This document shows positions 12,301 to 22,779 of a stretch of DNA of 64,000 nucleotides, piece after piece (the stretch's first letter is position 1; the number at the start of each line of letters is the position of its first letter). The notes beneath the pieces are model-generated. The model saw only the letters and a program-made list of their open reading frames with translations. It did no database searches and had not been told where the DNA came from. A program made the translations under genes and the position numbers. This stretch comes from Arenicola marina (lineage: Eukaryota > Annelida > Polychaeta > Arenicolidae): contig OZ025248.1 in assembly GCA_964019135.1 (NCBI GenBank), positions 44,323,670 to 44,387,669 of the forward strand. The letters run 5' to 3'.

Positions 12301-15300
12301 CGACATGTCATATGGGTTGTGCCCCAGGTAGGGCTCCTGACGTCATGTATACATACGACATTTCATCGGGGTTGTGCCCCAGGTAAGACTCCTGAGGTCA
12401 TGTATACATACGACATGTCAGCGGGGTTGTGCCCCAGGTAGGACTCCTGACGTCATGTATACATACGACATGTCATCGGGGTTGTGCCCCAGGTAAGACT
12501 CCTGACGTCATGTATACATACGACATGTCATCGGGGTTGTGCCCCAGGTAAGACTCCTGACGTCATGTATACATACGACATGTCATCGGTGTTGTGCCCC
12601 AGGTAAGACTCCTGACGTCATGTATACATACGACATGTCATCGGTGTTGTGCCCCAGGTAAGACTCCTGACGTCATGTATACATACGACATGTCATCGGG
12701 GTTGTGCCCCAGGTAAGACTCCTGACGTCATGTATACATACGACATGTCATCGGGGTTGTGCCCCAGGTAAGACTCCTGACGTCATGTATACATACGACA
12801 TGTCATCGGGGTTGTGCCCCAGGTAGGACTTCTGACGTCATGTATACATACGACATGTCATCAGGGTTGTGCCCCAGGTAAGACTCCTGACGTCATGTAT
12901 ACATACGACATGTCATCGGGGTTGTGCCCCAGGTAGGACTCCTGACGTCATGTATACATACGACATGTCATCAGAGTTGTGCCCCAGGTAAGACTCCTGA
13001 CGTCATGTATACATACGACATGTCATCGGGGTTGTGCCCCAGGTAGGGCTCCTGACGTCATGTATACATACGACATGTCATCAGGGTTGTGCCCCAGGTA
13101 AGACTCCTGACGTCATGTATACATACGACATGTCATCGGGGTTGTGCCCCAGGTAAGACTCCTGACGTCATGTATACATACGACATGTCATCAGGGTTGT
13201 GCCCCAGGTAAGACTCCTGACGTCATGTATACATACGACATGTCATATGGGTTGTGCCCCAGGTAGGGCTCCTGAGGTCATGTATACATACGACAAAAGA
13301 AAATAAAACCTGCATTACGCTATAGTTCTATCTTTGGCATAAGAGGTGGGTGGGGGGGGGTGGGGCTATTTCAATATGATATGTATTAATATATTGTATA
13401 TTAATATTGTATTAATATTAGATATACCGGTACATGTGTATACATGTATAAGTTTATCACCATTATTTAACTTCAATTTAAGTTTTAAATAAGTTGCAGT
13501 TATGTTTAAGACAATTAAGTGTCAGATAACTTGTGTGATAATTCCATGAACTTCAAAGCCTTCCGTGCAATCACCTTTGTGATGGAAATAAAAGAGAGTA
13601 AGCCCAAGTAATCAGGTGTAAAAAGGCAAGAGAATTGACAATGAGATTAAAAGTAAATACTTCAATATTATTTGTAACAGATGCAGCCCAAAGCTGTATG
13701 CGTTTATTCAGTTTCAAGAGCATTTTTCCTTGCTTTATCGCATTTGCATCACATGAGGTGTGACGGGCTTGAGGCCTGAGAAGCTCTGTTAGGTATGCTG
13801 ATTTCCAATATTTAACTTTCATTAAAGTTAATTGTCTAAGGCATTATAGTTATCATCCCTAAACTGTGCAATACATCCTAAACTGTAAATTCTGAAAGTT
13901 ATAAGTATCTAGAATGGGGGAGTGCGCGCGATCCGGTCCTGACGGAGTGAGCAGTGGCGTCTGGATCCAGTGCCTGTGTGCGCGGTCGGTCGGCCGAGCC
14001 GGTGAATTTCGGCCAATCGGAGCGTCCGCTCGGGCGTAATCTACAGGGATTGGATAGTGGACCTCAATGGGCGCGCGAGGTGCACGCCGTGATCAGGAAA
14101 GTGCCGCGGGTGAATCTGGGGTTGGGGGTCAGGCGAGGGTGATAGGAGAAGAAAGGGTTGGGGCTGAAAAGGGTGAAAAGCACCGCTTGCCTTCATAATG
14201 CCCTCTAATTACTACAGTAGCAGCAATTAGTACATAATTTCTGAAATTCATGGGAGCACAATTTTTTTTCGTCAAAACATGAAATGGAATAATATGTAAG
14301 AAATATGTAGATGCATACATAATCTCACAACCTTGTAAATCCTTCCATCTATGGCTTATGATAAAACAGATACCTGTACCTGGTGTAACACATGGGACGT
14401 AGCCTCGGGGGACACTGTTCGGTTGTCATGGACGCACCGCTGCCTACGCCCCCCCCCCACCCCTCTCGCCCTTAGGTCGCGCGGCCTCTATGGATGTACA
14501 CCGCCTTGGCCTGGGTGACCCCGAGGCACTCGGGCAGAGATCAGCCGCTCGTGTGTACTTACAAGTCTAGCAGCAACTTCGCCACTTGTTCGTTGCTGCA
14601 GATTCGATGCCGCGTCTTCATTCATTCTTATTCTTGATTGATTGGCGATTATGAATACGGCCCCAGAGCACTCCATGAGAGCGCTGTAACCCACTGAGCT
14701 ACCGGGCCGGCCCCTAGATCCGGATCCGGACGAGGTGACGTTTCGGCGTATAATTCGCTCGATATCGCATGTACAGTCACAGTCGATTCTAAAATGTTCA
14801 AGATGCACCTAACCGCCGATTTTCGTTTTCCTTCTCAAGCTATGCTTGACGGTTTCGTTGGGTTTTTGTTTGTCTTATTTATCAGTTTATTTCTCAGTTC
14901 AAGACATAAAATGGCGTGTTGACGTGTACCACCCCCCTGACCTGTATGTTTGGGAGTTCAGTCACCAGCTTACAACTTACTAATGGGCAGCCTGGTGTGT
15001 GTTAATCACTTGACACATTACACTTCCCACAGGACTCAGTGTTGTTTCACGACTCGATCTTCTACAATCTGAAGTACGGCAAGATAAACTGCGATGACGA
15101 AGAGGTGTACGAGGCGGCCAAAATGGCGGATATCCACCAGGCCGTCCTCAACATGCCGAAGCAATACGACACCCAGGTTGGAGAGAGGGGACTCAAGCTC
15201 TCGGGTGAGCATGGACAGGTTACGCCATGGAGACAGGACGAGATTCGATTCGAGGTCCGAGGCGCGCTAGCCCCTAGTATTGTCTGGTCGACGAATCAAT

Positions 15301-16756
15301 TTTTATTGGGTCCTCTCTCCGGCTAAAGCTACAGCGTCCTCCAACACTGAAATGGTCTAGCGAGCAGAGGCCTCGGACTGATATTTACGAATCTGCCGAT
15401 AACAGTAGATTAGTAGATACTAATTTTATTGATGTTTCAATGGTTTAACGTCGCAGCTGTAGTGTCATGTGTTAAGCAGAGCACGTGTTTCTTATTTGTG
15501 GAGCGGTCTCAAGGAAATGATTTAGTTGTGGTTAATTGTTGTGGAAAGAAGCTGAAAAAAAGACACCGTCTTGCACAGTTTAGGTGCGATATATGGAAGG
15601 CGTGAATGAAGGGAAAAGCGCTTGAGATTATATTGAAATAGAACACAATGGAAAAGAGCGCGTACGTGAGTTTCCAAGTTTGAAAGAAACTGTACTTCCT
15701 GATGTACTTTGATAATTGGATTCAGCTCTGGATTTATTCACAAAAGTAAAGCGAATGAAGTGAAAAGTGAAATGAAAAGAACCAAACTGCCTGCCTGAGT
15801 CCGGAATGCATCATATGTGATTATATTATGTCTTTCCTTGAGCTATTCTAACGCTTCGTTTAGTATGTGAATGTGATCGGTTTGCTGTGGTCGACGTACA
15901 GGAGGTGAGAAGCAGAGGGTTTCCATCGCCCGGGCGATCCTGAAGAATCCCCCGATCCTGATCTACGACGAGGCCACATCGTCCCTGGATTCCATCACTG
16001 AAATGGTACGTAATGTTGTCATGGTGCCATATCCTTTAGACCGCGGTTGCGTTGTAATGGATAGCGTTTTACAGTTGGCCGTAGGAGTACCGTAGAACCG
16101 CCACTGCGTACAAAAGCGTTTCCATAAATAACCAAACAACGGGATTTTTCACACCGCATAAACACGCAACGGCGGTTCTACGGTATAGTCTAGGTCCGGC
16201 GGTTTAAAGGATATTCAAATAATGGATGGCAATCTAGTAAAACCTCAAATGGCCAATGTGTTATACTCCTCAATAATATGTAATGTATGCAAGTTACGTT
16301 TTAATATTTGTTTAACTGCTCCAGAAAATCCTGAACGCCTTGAAGCGTGTGACGGAGAACAGGACGACCATCGTGATCGCGCACCGACTCTCGACCGTGG
16401 TGGACGCGGACGAGATTCTCGTGCTGAAGGACGGTCACGTGACTGAGCGGGGCACGCACAACCAGCTACTGGGTCAGGCCGACAGCATGTACGCCGACCT
16501 CTGGCGGCAGCAGAACATGGCGGCGCTGCAGCAGATGGAGGCCCAGGCGCACGGCGTGGATCCGGAGACAGGGACAGCGAGCGGACTGGATCCGGAGACA
16601 ATTACAGAGCATGGGGTGGATCCGGAGAGGGCGGTGGTGAGCGGGCTGGACCCAGAGACAGGGGCAGGGACTGAGGTAGATCCGGAGAAAGGGGCCGTGA
16701 ATCGGGGGGACGGGCACGGAGGAACAGGGAGCGGGGAGGGGACGAAGGCAGCTTGA
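3256..16756 (+). CDS. ABCB7: ABCB7 ortholog: mitochondrial ABC half-transporter, 14 exons visible, N-terminus missing
   Basis: Exons 3256-3327, 3604-3801, 4621-4750, 5172-5358, 5703-5784, 6091-6179, 6657-6744, 7166-7340, 8342-8499, 9399-9562, 9943-10072, 15033-15204, 15902-16005 and 16325-16756 join in phase into 726 residues plus stop. Residue order matches animal ABCB7 throughout: [87 protein letters not shown]. The nucleotide-binding domain is complete: Walker A GGSGSGKST, Q-loop VVPQ, TQVGERG, signature LSGGEKQR, Walker B ILIYDE, D-loop SSLD, H-loop IAHRLST. In known family members this half-transporter dimerises in the inner mitochondrial membrane and exports a glutathione-linked sulfur/iron-sulfur species needed for cytosolic Fe-S assembly. 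The presequence exon(s) are upstream or unrecognised. Oddities: a GC-AG intron inside Walker A, two introns opened by splice-donor minisatellites, and a repeat-built C-terminus. No frame breaks are seen. Confidence 0.96.
3604..3801 (+). CDS. ABCB7: ABCB7 exon, start of membrane domain
   Basis: 66 codons between TTGTAG and GTGAGT. Encodes the conserved run [17 protein letters not shown] followed by the first transmembrane helix [11 protein letters not shown]. Confidence 0.95.
4621..4750 (+). CDS. ABCB7: ABCB7 exon, first membrane loop
   Basis: Acceptor CTGCAG, donor GTAAGC, ends in phase 1. Encodes [18 protein letters not shown] and the loop [19 protein letters not shown], matching the family. 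Confidence 0.95.
5172..5358 (+). CDS. ABCB7: ABCB7 exon, intracellular coupling region
   Basis: Encodes [20 protein letters not shown] then [18 protein letters not shown] and AIDRGTR, among the most conserved stretches of ABCB7/Atm1. The split tyrosine (T|AC) and arginine (AG|G) codons at its edges fix both splice sites. Confidence 0.97.
5703..5784 (+). CDS. ABCB7: ABCB7 exon, transmembrane helix
   Basis: Encodes [20 protein letters not shown] then TLVSSIL; ends in phase 0 at GTAAGT. Confidence 0.95.
6091..6179 (+). CDS. ABCB7: ABCB7 exon, transmembrane helix
   Basis: Encodes [20 protein letters not shown] then [10 protein letters not shown]. The arginine codon is split AG|A across the next intron. 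Confidence 0.95.
6657..6744 (+). CDS. ABCB7: ABCB7 exon, glutathione-site region
   Basis: Encodes [20 protein letters not shown] then SLINYETVK. In yeast Atm1 structures the equivalent RxxxNxxD-type segment lines the glutathione pocket; that role is inferred here from the family. Confidence 0.95.
7166..7340 (+). CDS. ABCB7: ABCB7 exon whose 3' end seeds the 41-bp array
   Basis: Encodes [20 protein letters not shown] through [16 protein letters not shown] to QQIMAG. The last 33 bases and the donor GTAATG are repeated in the following intron. Only the first donor (7341) joins the next exon in the family's reading frame. Confidence 0.95.
7308..8062 (+). repeat. 41-bp minisatellite of exon end plus splice donor, 18 copies
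   Basis: The unit is the exon 8 3' end (GTACCTGGCGGCCCAGCAG, then ATCATGGCAG) followed by GTAATGAGTCAT. Donor GTs run from 7341 to 8038, exactly 17 x 41 bp apart, so there are 18 donor-like junctions and no indels. Every unit carries TGAGTCA, the consensus AP-1 site. The last unit decays into GTACCGGACGGCCAGG. Reading past the real donor meets an in-frame TAA in the third unit (ending at 7426). Confidence 0.97.
8342..8499 (+). CDS. ABCB7: ABCB7 exon, last transmembrane helices
   Basis: Encodes [20 protein letters not shown] then [20 protein letters not shown] and LLDLKTDIK. The initial glycine is split G|GG with the exon before the 41-bp array. Confidence 0.96.
8800..9398. other. ABCB7 intron 9, no gene seen
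   Basis: I see no exon here. The stretch at about 8810-8990 has a minus-strand AATAAAGG in a compact block that might be an old repeat, but it has no matched ends. Confidence 0.5.
9399..9562 (+). CDS. ABCB7: ABCB7 exon, start of nucleotide-binding domain, GC donor
   Basis: Encodes [20 protein letters not shown] then [20 protein letters not shown] and the first part of Walker [11 protein letters not shown]. The A-loop tyrosine is in FHYMEG. The exon ends TCAGG and the intron starts GCAAGT. A GC donor is required because the next exon supplies G-AAA-TCA (GKS) only in this phase. Confidence 0.95.
9943..10072 (+). CDS. ABCB7: ABCB7 exon, Walker A lysine to Q-loop
   Basis: Begins with the rest of Walker A (KST), then [20 protein letters not shown] and ends RHVIGVVPQ. 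The Q-loop glutamine is the last codon, CAG, directly before the donor GTAAGA. The last 27 bases of this exon plus that donor are the seed of the 55-bp array. Confidence 0.96.
10046..13294 (+). repeat. 55-bp minisatellite of exon end plus splice donor, 59 copies
   Basis: The unit is CGACATGTCATCGGGGTTGT then GCCCCAG (exon 11 end), followed by GTAAGACTCC, TGACGTCA and TGTATACATA (intron start). Donor-like junctions run from 10073 to 13263, exactly 58 x 55 bp, so 59 copies without a single indel. Variants fall into GTAAGACT, GTAGGGCT and GTAGGACT types that tend to alternate, and one copy near 10841 has lost the GT. Almost every unit holds a perfect CRE octamer TGACGTCA; a few read TGAGGTCA. 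The array ends at CGACA followed by unique AAAAGAAAATAAA; the same CGACA marks the start in the exon. Confidence 0.98.
13295..15032. other. Rest of ABCB7 intron 11
   Basis: No coding exon is seen. It holds a G-run near 13350, an AT-rich stretch at 13370-13440, a GC-rich stretch at 13925-14130 that I cannot identify, and a SINE-like block at about 14480-14720. Confidence 0.6.
14480..14722 (-). mobile_element. tRNA-derived SINE-like block
   Basis: On the minus strand, GGCCCGGTAGCTCAGTGGGT then TACAGCGCTC resembles a tRNA 5' end with an A box, and GCATCGAATC about 90 bases later resembles a degenerate B box. The A-to-B spacing is longer than in a tRNA, so it is at best a diverged or interrupted SINE. 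No tail or target duplication was found. Confidence 0.5.
15033..15204 (+). CDS. ABCB7: ABCB7 exon, helical subdomain of the NBD
   Basis: Encodes [20 protein letters not shown] then [20 protein letters not shown] and [14 protein letters not shown]. The signature motif LSGGEKQR is split G|GA between this exon and the next. Confidence 0.97.
15902..16005 (+). CDS. ABCB7: ABCB7 exon, signature to D-loop
   Basis: Encodes [20 protein letters not shown] then [14 protein letters not shown]: the remainder of the ABC signature, Walker B with its catalytic glutamate, and the D-loop. Confidence 0.97.
16325..16756 (+). CDS. ABCB7: ABCB7 terminal exon with H-loop and repeat-built tail
   Basis: Encodes [20 protein letters not shown] then [19 protein letters not shown] (H-loop histidine) and the usual DLWRQQ region. 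About 60 residues follow that are unlike vertebrate ABCB7. Five tandem 10-residue units start at 16554 ([50 protein letters not shown]), then a Gly-rich end and TGA at 16754-16756. The cysteine-containing tail of vertebrate ABCB7 is absent. Confidence 0.95.
   Translation, partial: KILNALKRVTENRTTIVIAHRLSTVVDADEILVLKDGHVTERGTHNQLLGQADSMYADLWRQQNMAALQQMEAQAHGVDPETGTASGLDPETITEHGVDPERAVVSGLDPETGAGTEVDPEKGAVNRGDGHGGTGSGEGTKAA
16554..16703 (+). repeat. In-frame 30-bp coding repeat, 5 copies
   Basis: Five 30-bp units centred on GTGGATCCGGAG encode x(V/L)DPE decapeptides in the ABCB7 C-terminus. The length is a multiple of 3, so copy changes would not break the frame. Confidence 0.85.
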
Positions 16757-18683
16757 TAACCGTGATGGAGTACGTGACGTTTTGAGTTTAGGAGCGTTAA
16801 GGTATTCAAAGTTAAACCGACCGATGCAGCGATGGTGTACGCCACGCCACGCATGGTGACCACACCACAGAGAGCTGCGTATTGCGTAGCTCTACACTAT
16901 CCGCCTGGAGAGCTTCCGGTGGCGGTACGAGTCAATGTAGGAGTCCTTCCCGGCGTCTCGTGGTGGCACGCTCGATGAAGGTTTTGCGATCTATAAGATA
17001 TACCTAAACACACAACTTTGAATCCTAATGTGGTTATATCCTGGCAATGTTATAATACCTCATAGTATTGGTGGTGCTAAATCAAAACGTGTCATGCTAT
17101 CTTCTATGAACCTTTAGAATTGTATCAGCGGAAAGACATCAATAATATTATCATGCACAAATATCTAAGATTATGACTATCTATATCCAGTTATATCCTA
17201 TATGATACGTTCTAAAATTTAAGCTTGCGAGAGATTATATTTCCATGGTCGAGTTCGGAGCATTGCATCCAATTATAGTCCCCATATATAAGCGAACTGT
17301 AAATTACACGGTTTGTCAGTTATGACGCCACGGAATCAGTTCAATTTACGAAGTATGACAGACCACCCGGTCACTGGTGGAGGGAGAGGACCCAAGTATG
17401 CATCTTTATCTCAGATACTCCTAAAACCAAACGATTTAGTATTAATATAATGTCATTGGTGCATGAGTAATCTATCGGGCTGCGCATAACTTCCCCAGTA
17501 GTTTTCCTGGTATTCCGATCAGGGTCAGTATGTTAAGGCATCTATCGATTGCTCGATGTCCCATTCATGTCAATGTCCCGGAGTTCAATGGAGTGGTAAT
17601 AATTGTCCACGTCTCAGGCAAGCTAATGAAACTATACACTGATAGGCTCGTATCACCGTAATGTCTGCTCCACCAGAAAAGGTGGCGTGTACAAATTTCC
17701 GTATTTATAATAAATTAAGCGCGATCGCAAGGCTTTAGTTTTTAGTAATTCAATGAGGAAATATATGGGCGTCTTGCCCCTGTTGATCTCCACTTGTCAG
17801 CGGGTAATGTCAGATTGTGTTGAGCCTAGTGGGAGGTGGGTTTATAGTTATATGTGGTGGCGGTGATGTTTGTAGATGGCCGCTGAGTAGTCCTAGTGTC
17901 TTAAAATATATCACTGCAGTAACAAAGTGAAAGCTCGCTCTGTCTGCAAAAGTGACCTCCATCCAACTACTTTGTTCGTGTTGGCCAGTCATACGACTGT
18001 TATACCTAATTGAATACGATTCAACGAGTTTTTCGTTGGAGGTTGGAATATGAAACTATAGACGGAAACAATTATTAACAGCTGCATCTGATTAAATACC
18101 TCATGGACTGGGTTGTGTTTCAATTGTTGGTCAACACCCTTCAAAACACGTGGTTGTTTATATAGGTGTACTAATATCTTTGGTGTAAGGGATTTCTCGC
18201 GTGTGAGCGCTCTGCACCTTGCCTTACTCGTTATAGGCCTCGGACATCACGTCTCGTGTGTGCTCCTGCCGTGTTGTTAGTCGGCACGTTATAAATAAAC
18301 TATATCATCCTATGCAACAATGCTTGTTTCTTTTTTGCGTAGAGATAAAAATGGCAGCTCACGCTGGTCTCCAGGCCAACAAACCTCAACCTCACCTCGA
18401 ACCTATCCGCAGAGATCTCTGAACATAGGATTTAACCTAAACCTCGTGGATCTGGAAGCGATGGAATGGGCTCAAAAGCCGAAGAAGGTTTTCAATGTAG
18501 CATATGAAGGGTACCCTTTTAGAACATAATGGGCAACCCAGCTCAAAGCGTAGTCGGTACGTGTGTCACTGGACTGCAGATCGATCCAGTGGTCTCACAG
18601 ATATAATTAGGTGTTACAGATATCACCTCTTTATTATCCCACTGACCCTCAAGTTCCCAATTTTTCGATTGTAGACGACGAGG
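16757..18683. other. ABCB7 3' flank
   Basis: Mostly unique AT-rich sequence with no gene I recognise. AATAAA at 17709-17714 and at 18294-18299 are candidate polyadenylation signals for ABCB7; neither can be confirmed without transcripts. Confidence 0.5.
18336..18530 (+). other. Exon-like segment, unrecognised
   Basis: A pyrimidine tract ending TTTTTTGCGTAG is followed by AGATAAAAATGGCAGCTCAC, which opens a 22-codon frame beginning MAAHAGLQANKPQPHLEPIR. A second frame reads EAMEWAQKPKKVFNVAYEG. It could be a 5' exon of an unseen gene or chance; I do not recognise either peptide. Confidence 0.25.
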
Positions 18684-18694
18684 TGCATAACGTT
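18684..18694. repeat. Left target-site duplication of the LINE
   Basis: TGCATAACGTT at 18684-18694 matches 37309-37319 exactly (the final TT may be shared with the poly-T tract). The pair brackets the minus-strand LINE. Confidence 0.9.
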
Positions 18695-18924
18695 TTTTTT
18701 TTTTTTTTTTTGTTTGTTTAAACATCATTTATTTCTGGAGGTTTGCAATAGCGAATACACATATTAATGCTCACCTCAACATAAAAAAAGAAAAATTAAA
18801 TTGGATGTACAGCAAAGGACGGTAATAAGTAATACTATAAATATAGTAATGTCAACAAATGAAGTGCATGAATATAAGCTCAGATAAATACCAAATACAT
18901 AATTAAATGAGTTTGCCATGACCC

Positions 18925-21900
18925 TTAACTAGAAAACCTGGCTGAGTTGCGGATAAATAAATGAACTGCCCTAAATATAGCGACGCTGTCTTCAAAACAC
19001 AGCTCGGGGCTACCAAACAGCAACAATTCACAAAGGATATTAAATTCATGCCTGCTTTCTGGATATATATTGATACCATACAATTTTAAAAACGATAGAT
19101 CTGACATTAGGATTTCGCGATGCATCTCCTACTCTGGACATTTTAACAGATAGTGAAGTTCGTCTTCAGATTTCCCGTTACATTTACTACAAGTAGAATC
19201 CTTAATAAAACCGTATCTTTTGCGAGGTCCATTAAGTGCGCTCAGGCCTAAGCGGAGTCTGGTGTGGTAAACAGCCTCAGGATTGTTAAAATAGTTATAC
19301 AATTCGTTGCCGGGGTACAAAAATGACTTCCTATACAGTGACTTAAAAAGTGATAATGACGTTGCTAGTTTAACACACAGAGGCAAGGAGTTCCACTCTC
19401 TGATTGAGTTCCAAACGAATGAATTCTTGTAATAGTTTTTTCTCATATGCGGGATTCTTATGTCAGTCGAGTTCCGAAGTGAGTATACTGATGACTGGGA
19501 AACCAAATCAGGTAATAGAGAAGACATATACATCGGAGAGAGCTAGACTATTAACCATTTTATACAAAATGCACAGACTTAGGTATTTACGTCTGAGAGC
19601 GAGTGGTTCAATGCCAACTTCTTTCAGCAGTTTGGTATGTGACGTACTCTTGTATGCCCCAGTAACAGACAAAAGGGCTTGCCGCTGTACACTTTCCAAC
19701 CTCTCTGATTGGGTTTTGGTAAGATTGCCATGAAAGACAGCAGTACAGTATTCCATTTTAGGTCGAACATATGTTTTATAAACATTTAATTTAGTTCTGC
19801 GTCCTACCTGTTTAGGAAGACGCCTTAGTAGAGCAACCGATTTCTCGGCCTTAATAATAGTGTTATTTATGTGCAGGTCCGAGCACATTGAGTCTGATAG
19901 GGTTACACCAAGGTGACAGTGATTTCTTACTTGTCGGAGTTTCGAATTGTCCAGATATAGATCGAGCTCATTTGGTCGCGATAACTTTTTGCTAAATACC
20001 ATGTATTCAGTTTTATCAGGATTGAACGTTACCCGCCACTGTTTGGCCCACTGAGATAGTCGTTCTAGATCACGATTAATGATTTTGACATCGTTATTAA
20101 AATCTAGTACAAAAAATAGAGACGTGTCATCTGCAAATAAATAAGCCTCGCATTCAAGGCCCTCGACAATATCGTTAACGAAAATGAGAAACAGGAGCGG
20201 CCCCAGTATAGAGCCCTGAGGCACTCCGGCATTTATATATTTCCACTCCGAGGTGCAACCCTCTATGACCACTCTCTGTCGCCTACAATATAGGTAACTT
20301 TTGAGCCACCTCAACAGATCTCCTTTAATACCCAATGATTCGACTTTATGCAATAAACCCTCGTTGTACACCTTATCAAATGCTTTTGACACATCAAGAA
20401 AAACCATAACTGAATCGCGATTGTGCTCTAACGATTCGTAAATTTTATGAGTAATATATATCAGCTGATTTGTAGTGGAATCTAGCTTTTTAAAGCCGGC
20501 ATTACGCCATGTCAGGAGATTATTACTGAGGCAAAATTCTTATAACTCGTTATAAACTACCCGTTCCATAACCTTACCCACGCATGAGAGCAGAGATATG
20601 GGGCGATAATTTTCTATTCGTTGCTTGTCCTTTTTCTTAAAAACTGGCGTAACATTGGCATCTTTCCATTGAGCAGGAAATGTAAAATCACACATGCTTT
20701 TGTTAAACAGGTTGGAGAGCGACTCAGATATAACTTCCGCGGTCTCCTTTAACATCCTATTGCTAATATTGTCAGGGCCATTTGCTTTGTTTGGATCAAG
20801 CTGTCTCAAGACACCGAAAATTTTGACAGGAGTAAAGCTTATGGTGCATAAGGTGGGCATTCTACTCAAGTTGAGTGGGGGAAGTGCGAAACCCTCTTCA
20901 ACACTCGGGAGCGTGGAATTTGACGCAAAATACTCATTAAAGACATTTGCCTTTGATGGTGCGTCCGCATGGCTCACCCCATCATGGATGATAGATGGTA
21001 TGCCTTTATCTACCTTACCAGAGAAAAAACACTTCACAATTTTGTGATATTCTTTGCTTACCGTTGCGGGATCCTGCAGTCGCTCAGTGAGCCTACGGAA
21101 ATATTGTTGTTTGGCTTTGTCGATTTCCAAATGAGCTTCACGCCTGATTAACAAATACCGATTGTGTGCCAATTCTGTTTTAGACTTAGCATAGCGTTTA
21201 AACAGCCTGTTTCTTTTATGGATAAGGCGCTTGATATTTGCCGTCATCCAAGGTTTGTCTCTCGAATTATTAACTATTTCCTTACTCGGAATAAAACACT
21301 CAGTTGCTTCTCCGTAAAGAGCGTACCAGTAAGTGACACAATCTTCAACGTCATCAAATACCTCTTGACCAACATACCATGGTGCATGTGTTAGCTGTGA
21401 TCTTAAGCCTTCGAAATCTGCTCTTTTATAGTTATAAATTTTCCGCTTTATGGCGAGTCTTGGCGTACCACATTAGATATCTCACAGTATATGATACTAT
21501 GATCTAAGTTACAGATGGGAGGGAGCACACCACTGGACGACACGCGGGCTGGGGAGTCAGTGATAACCAGGTCCAATAGCGATTCAGAGTATTTGGTTAT
21601 TCTCGTTGGCTCATTTATCAACTGATATAGTTCATTGTTTTCCACAAACTCCACAAGACGATATTTTAAATCACTGTCGTCATGAGACTCAGAAAACACC
21701 TTACATTTATCATTAAAATCACCTATCAAAAGAATCACGTTAGAGTTATTGGCGGAAGCAAGACAATATGATTCATGAAGATTATCCATAAATGTGTTAA
21801 CCGCATCAGACTGCTTGTTTGGAGGTCTGTAGTATCCTCCTATTAATATTCGTTCCTTGTCAAGGCTAATCTCTAGCCATAAACACTCAATGCCATCTTT

Positions 21901-21927
21901 CTGAAGATCAGGTCTGAGTAAGGCAGA
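18925..21927 (-). pseudogene. LINE ORF2: 3' part of endonuclease, reverse transcriptase, C-terminal Zn motif
   Basis: The endonuclease continues with ERILIGGYYRPPNK, ILLIGDFND, LDLVITDSP and LDHSIIY. The RT follows with LRQLDPNKANGPDNIS, NVTPVFKKKDKQRIENYRPI, motif A VFLDVSKAFDKV, motif B GVPQGSILGPLLFLIFVNDI, catalytic LFADDTSLF, NPDKTEYMVF and HLGVTL. The C-terminus has CSKCNGKSEDELHYLLKCPE, a CCHC-type motif. The frame changes near 21450 and 19520, and in-frame stops lie at 20540-20542 (after VVYNEL) and 19129-19131 (after KCPE). All catalytic residues are still present. Confidence 0.93.
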
Positions 21928-21929
21928 AA

Positions 21930-22720
21930 CCCAGCTAACAATATAACGTTCGCGGAACGTTATGCGAACGTTAGCCCAGAGTTAGGAAAACGTTATTAAA
22001 TCTCGTTCCAAGAACGTTATCTGGGAAAGTTTTCCTGACGTTCTGCGAAGGTTAGCAGATAACGTTATGGGTAACGGTCCCCTAACGTTCCGATAACGAT
22101 CCCCGAACGTTCCGATAACGGTCCCCGAACGTTCCGATAACGGTCCCCGAACGTTAGCCCAGAGTTAGGAAAACGTTATTAAATCTCGTTCCAAGAACGT
22201 TGTCTGGGAAAGTTTTCCTGACGTTCTGCGAAGGTTAGCAGATAACGTTATGTGTAACGGTCCCCTAACGTTCCGATAACGGTCCCCGAACGTTCCGATA
22301 ACGGTCCCCGAACGTTCCCATAACGGTCCCCGAACGTTAGCCCAGAGTTAGGAAAACGTTATTAAATCTCGTTCCAAGAACGTTATATGGGAAAGTTTTC
22401 CTGACGTTCTGCGAAGGTTAGCAGATAACGTTATGGGTAACGTCCGTTAACGGTCCCCGAACGTTTCGATAACGGTCCCCTAACGTTCCGATAACGGTCC
22501 CCTAACGTTCCGATAACGGTCCCCGAACGTTCCGATAACGGTCCCCTAACGTTCCGATAACGGTCCCCGAACGTTCCGATAACGGTCCCCGAACGTTCCG
22601 ATAACGGTCCCCTAACGTTCCGATAACGGTCCCCGAACGTTCCGATAACGGTTCCCGAACGTTCCGATAACGAACATTCCGATAACGGTCCCCGAACGTT
22701 CCGATAACGTTCGTAAAATA
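21930..22720. repeat. Left subterminal AACGTT array with about 183-bp higher-order repeat
   Basis: A block beginning GTTAGCCCAGAGTTAGGAAA recurs near 21970, 22152 and 22336. Between and after these runs a 22-bp unit, AACGTTCCGATAACGGTCCC plus CG. Nearly every unit is built round the palindrome AACGTT. Confidence 0.92.
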
Positions 22721-22779
22721 CAAACACAAATTAAATTGTTTTAAATTTGATGCTTTATTAACGCTAGAACTGGCAATAT

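Noticed and set aside
10046-13294. CRISPR-like array
   Set aside because: Regular 55-bp spacing, but units are repeated whole with no unique spacers, and it starts in an ABCB7 exon; it is a eukaryotic minisatellite.
14690-14722. Functional tRNA gene
   Set aside because: A-box-like sequence is present but no cloverleaf closes and the B box is too far away; SINE-like at best.
16245-16863. Minus-strand frames opposite the ABCB7 last exon
   Set aside because: Antisense shadows of a well-supported GC-rich exon.
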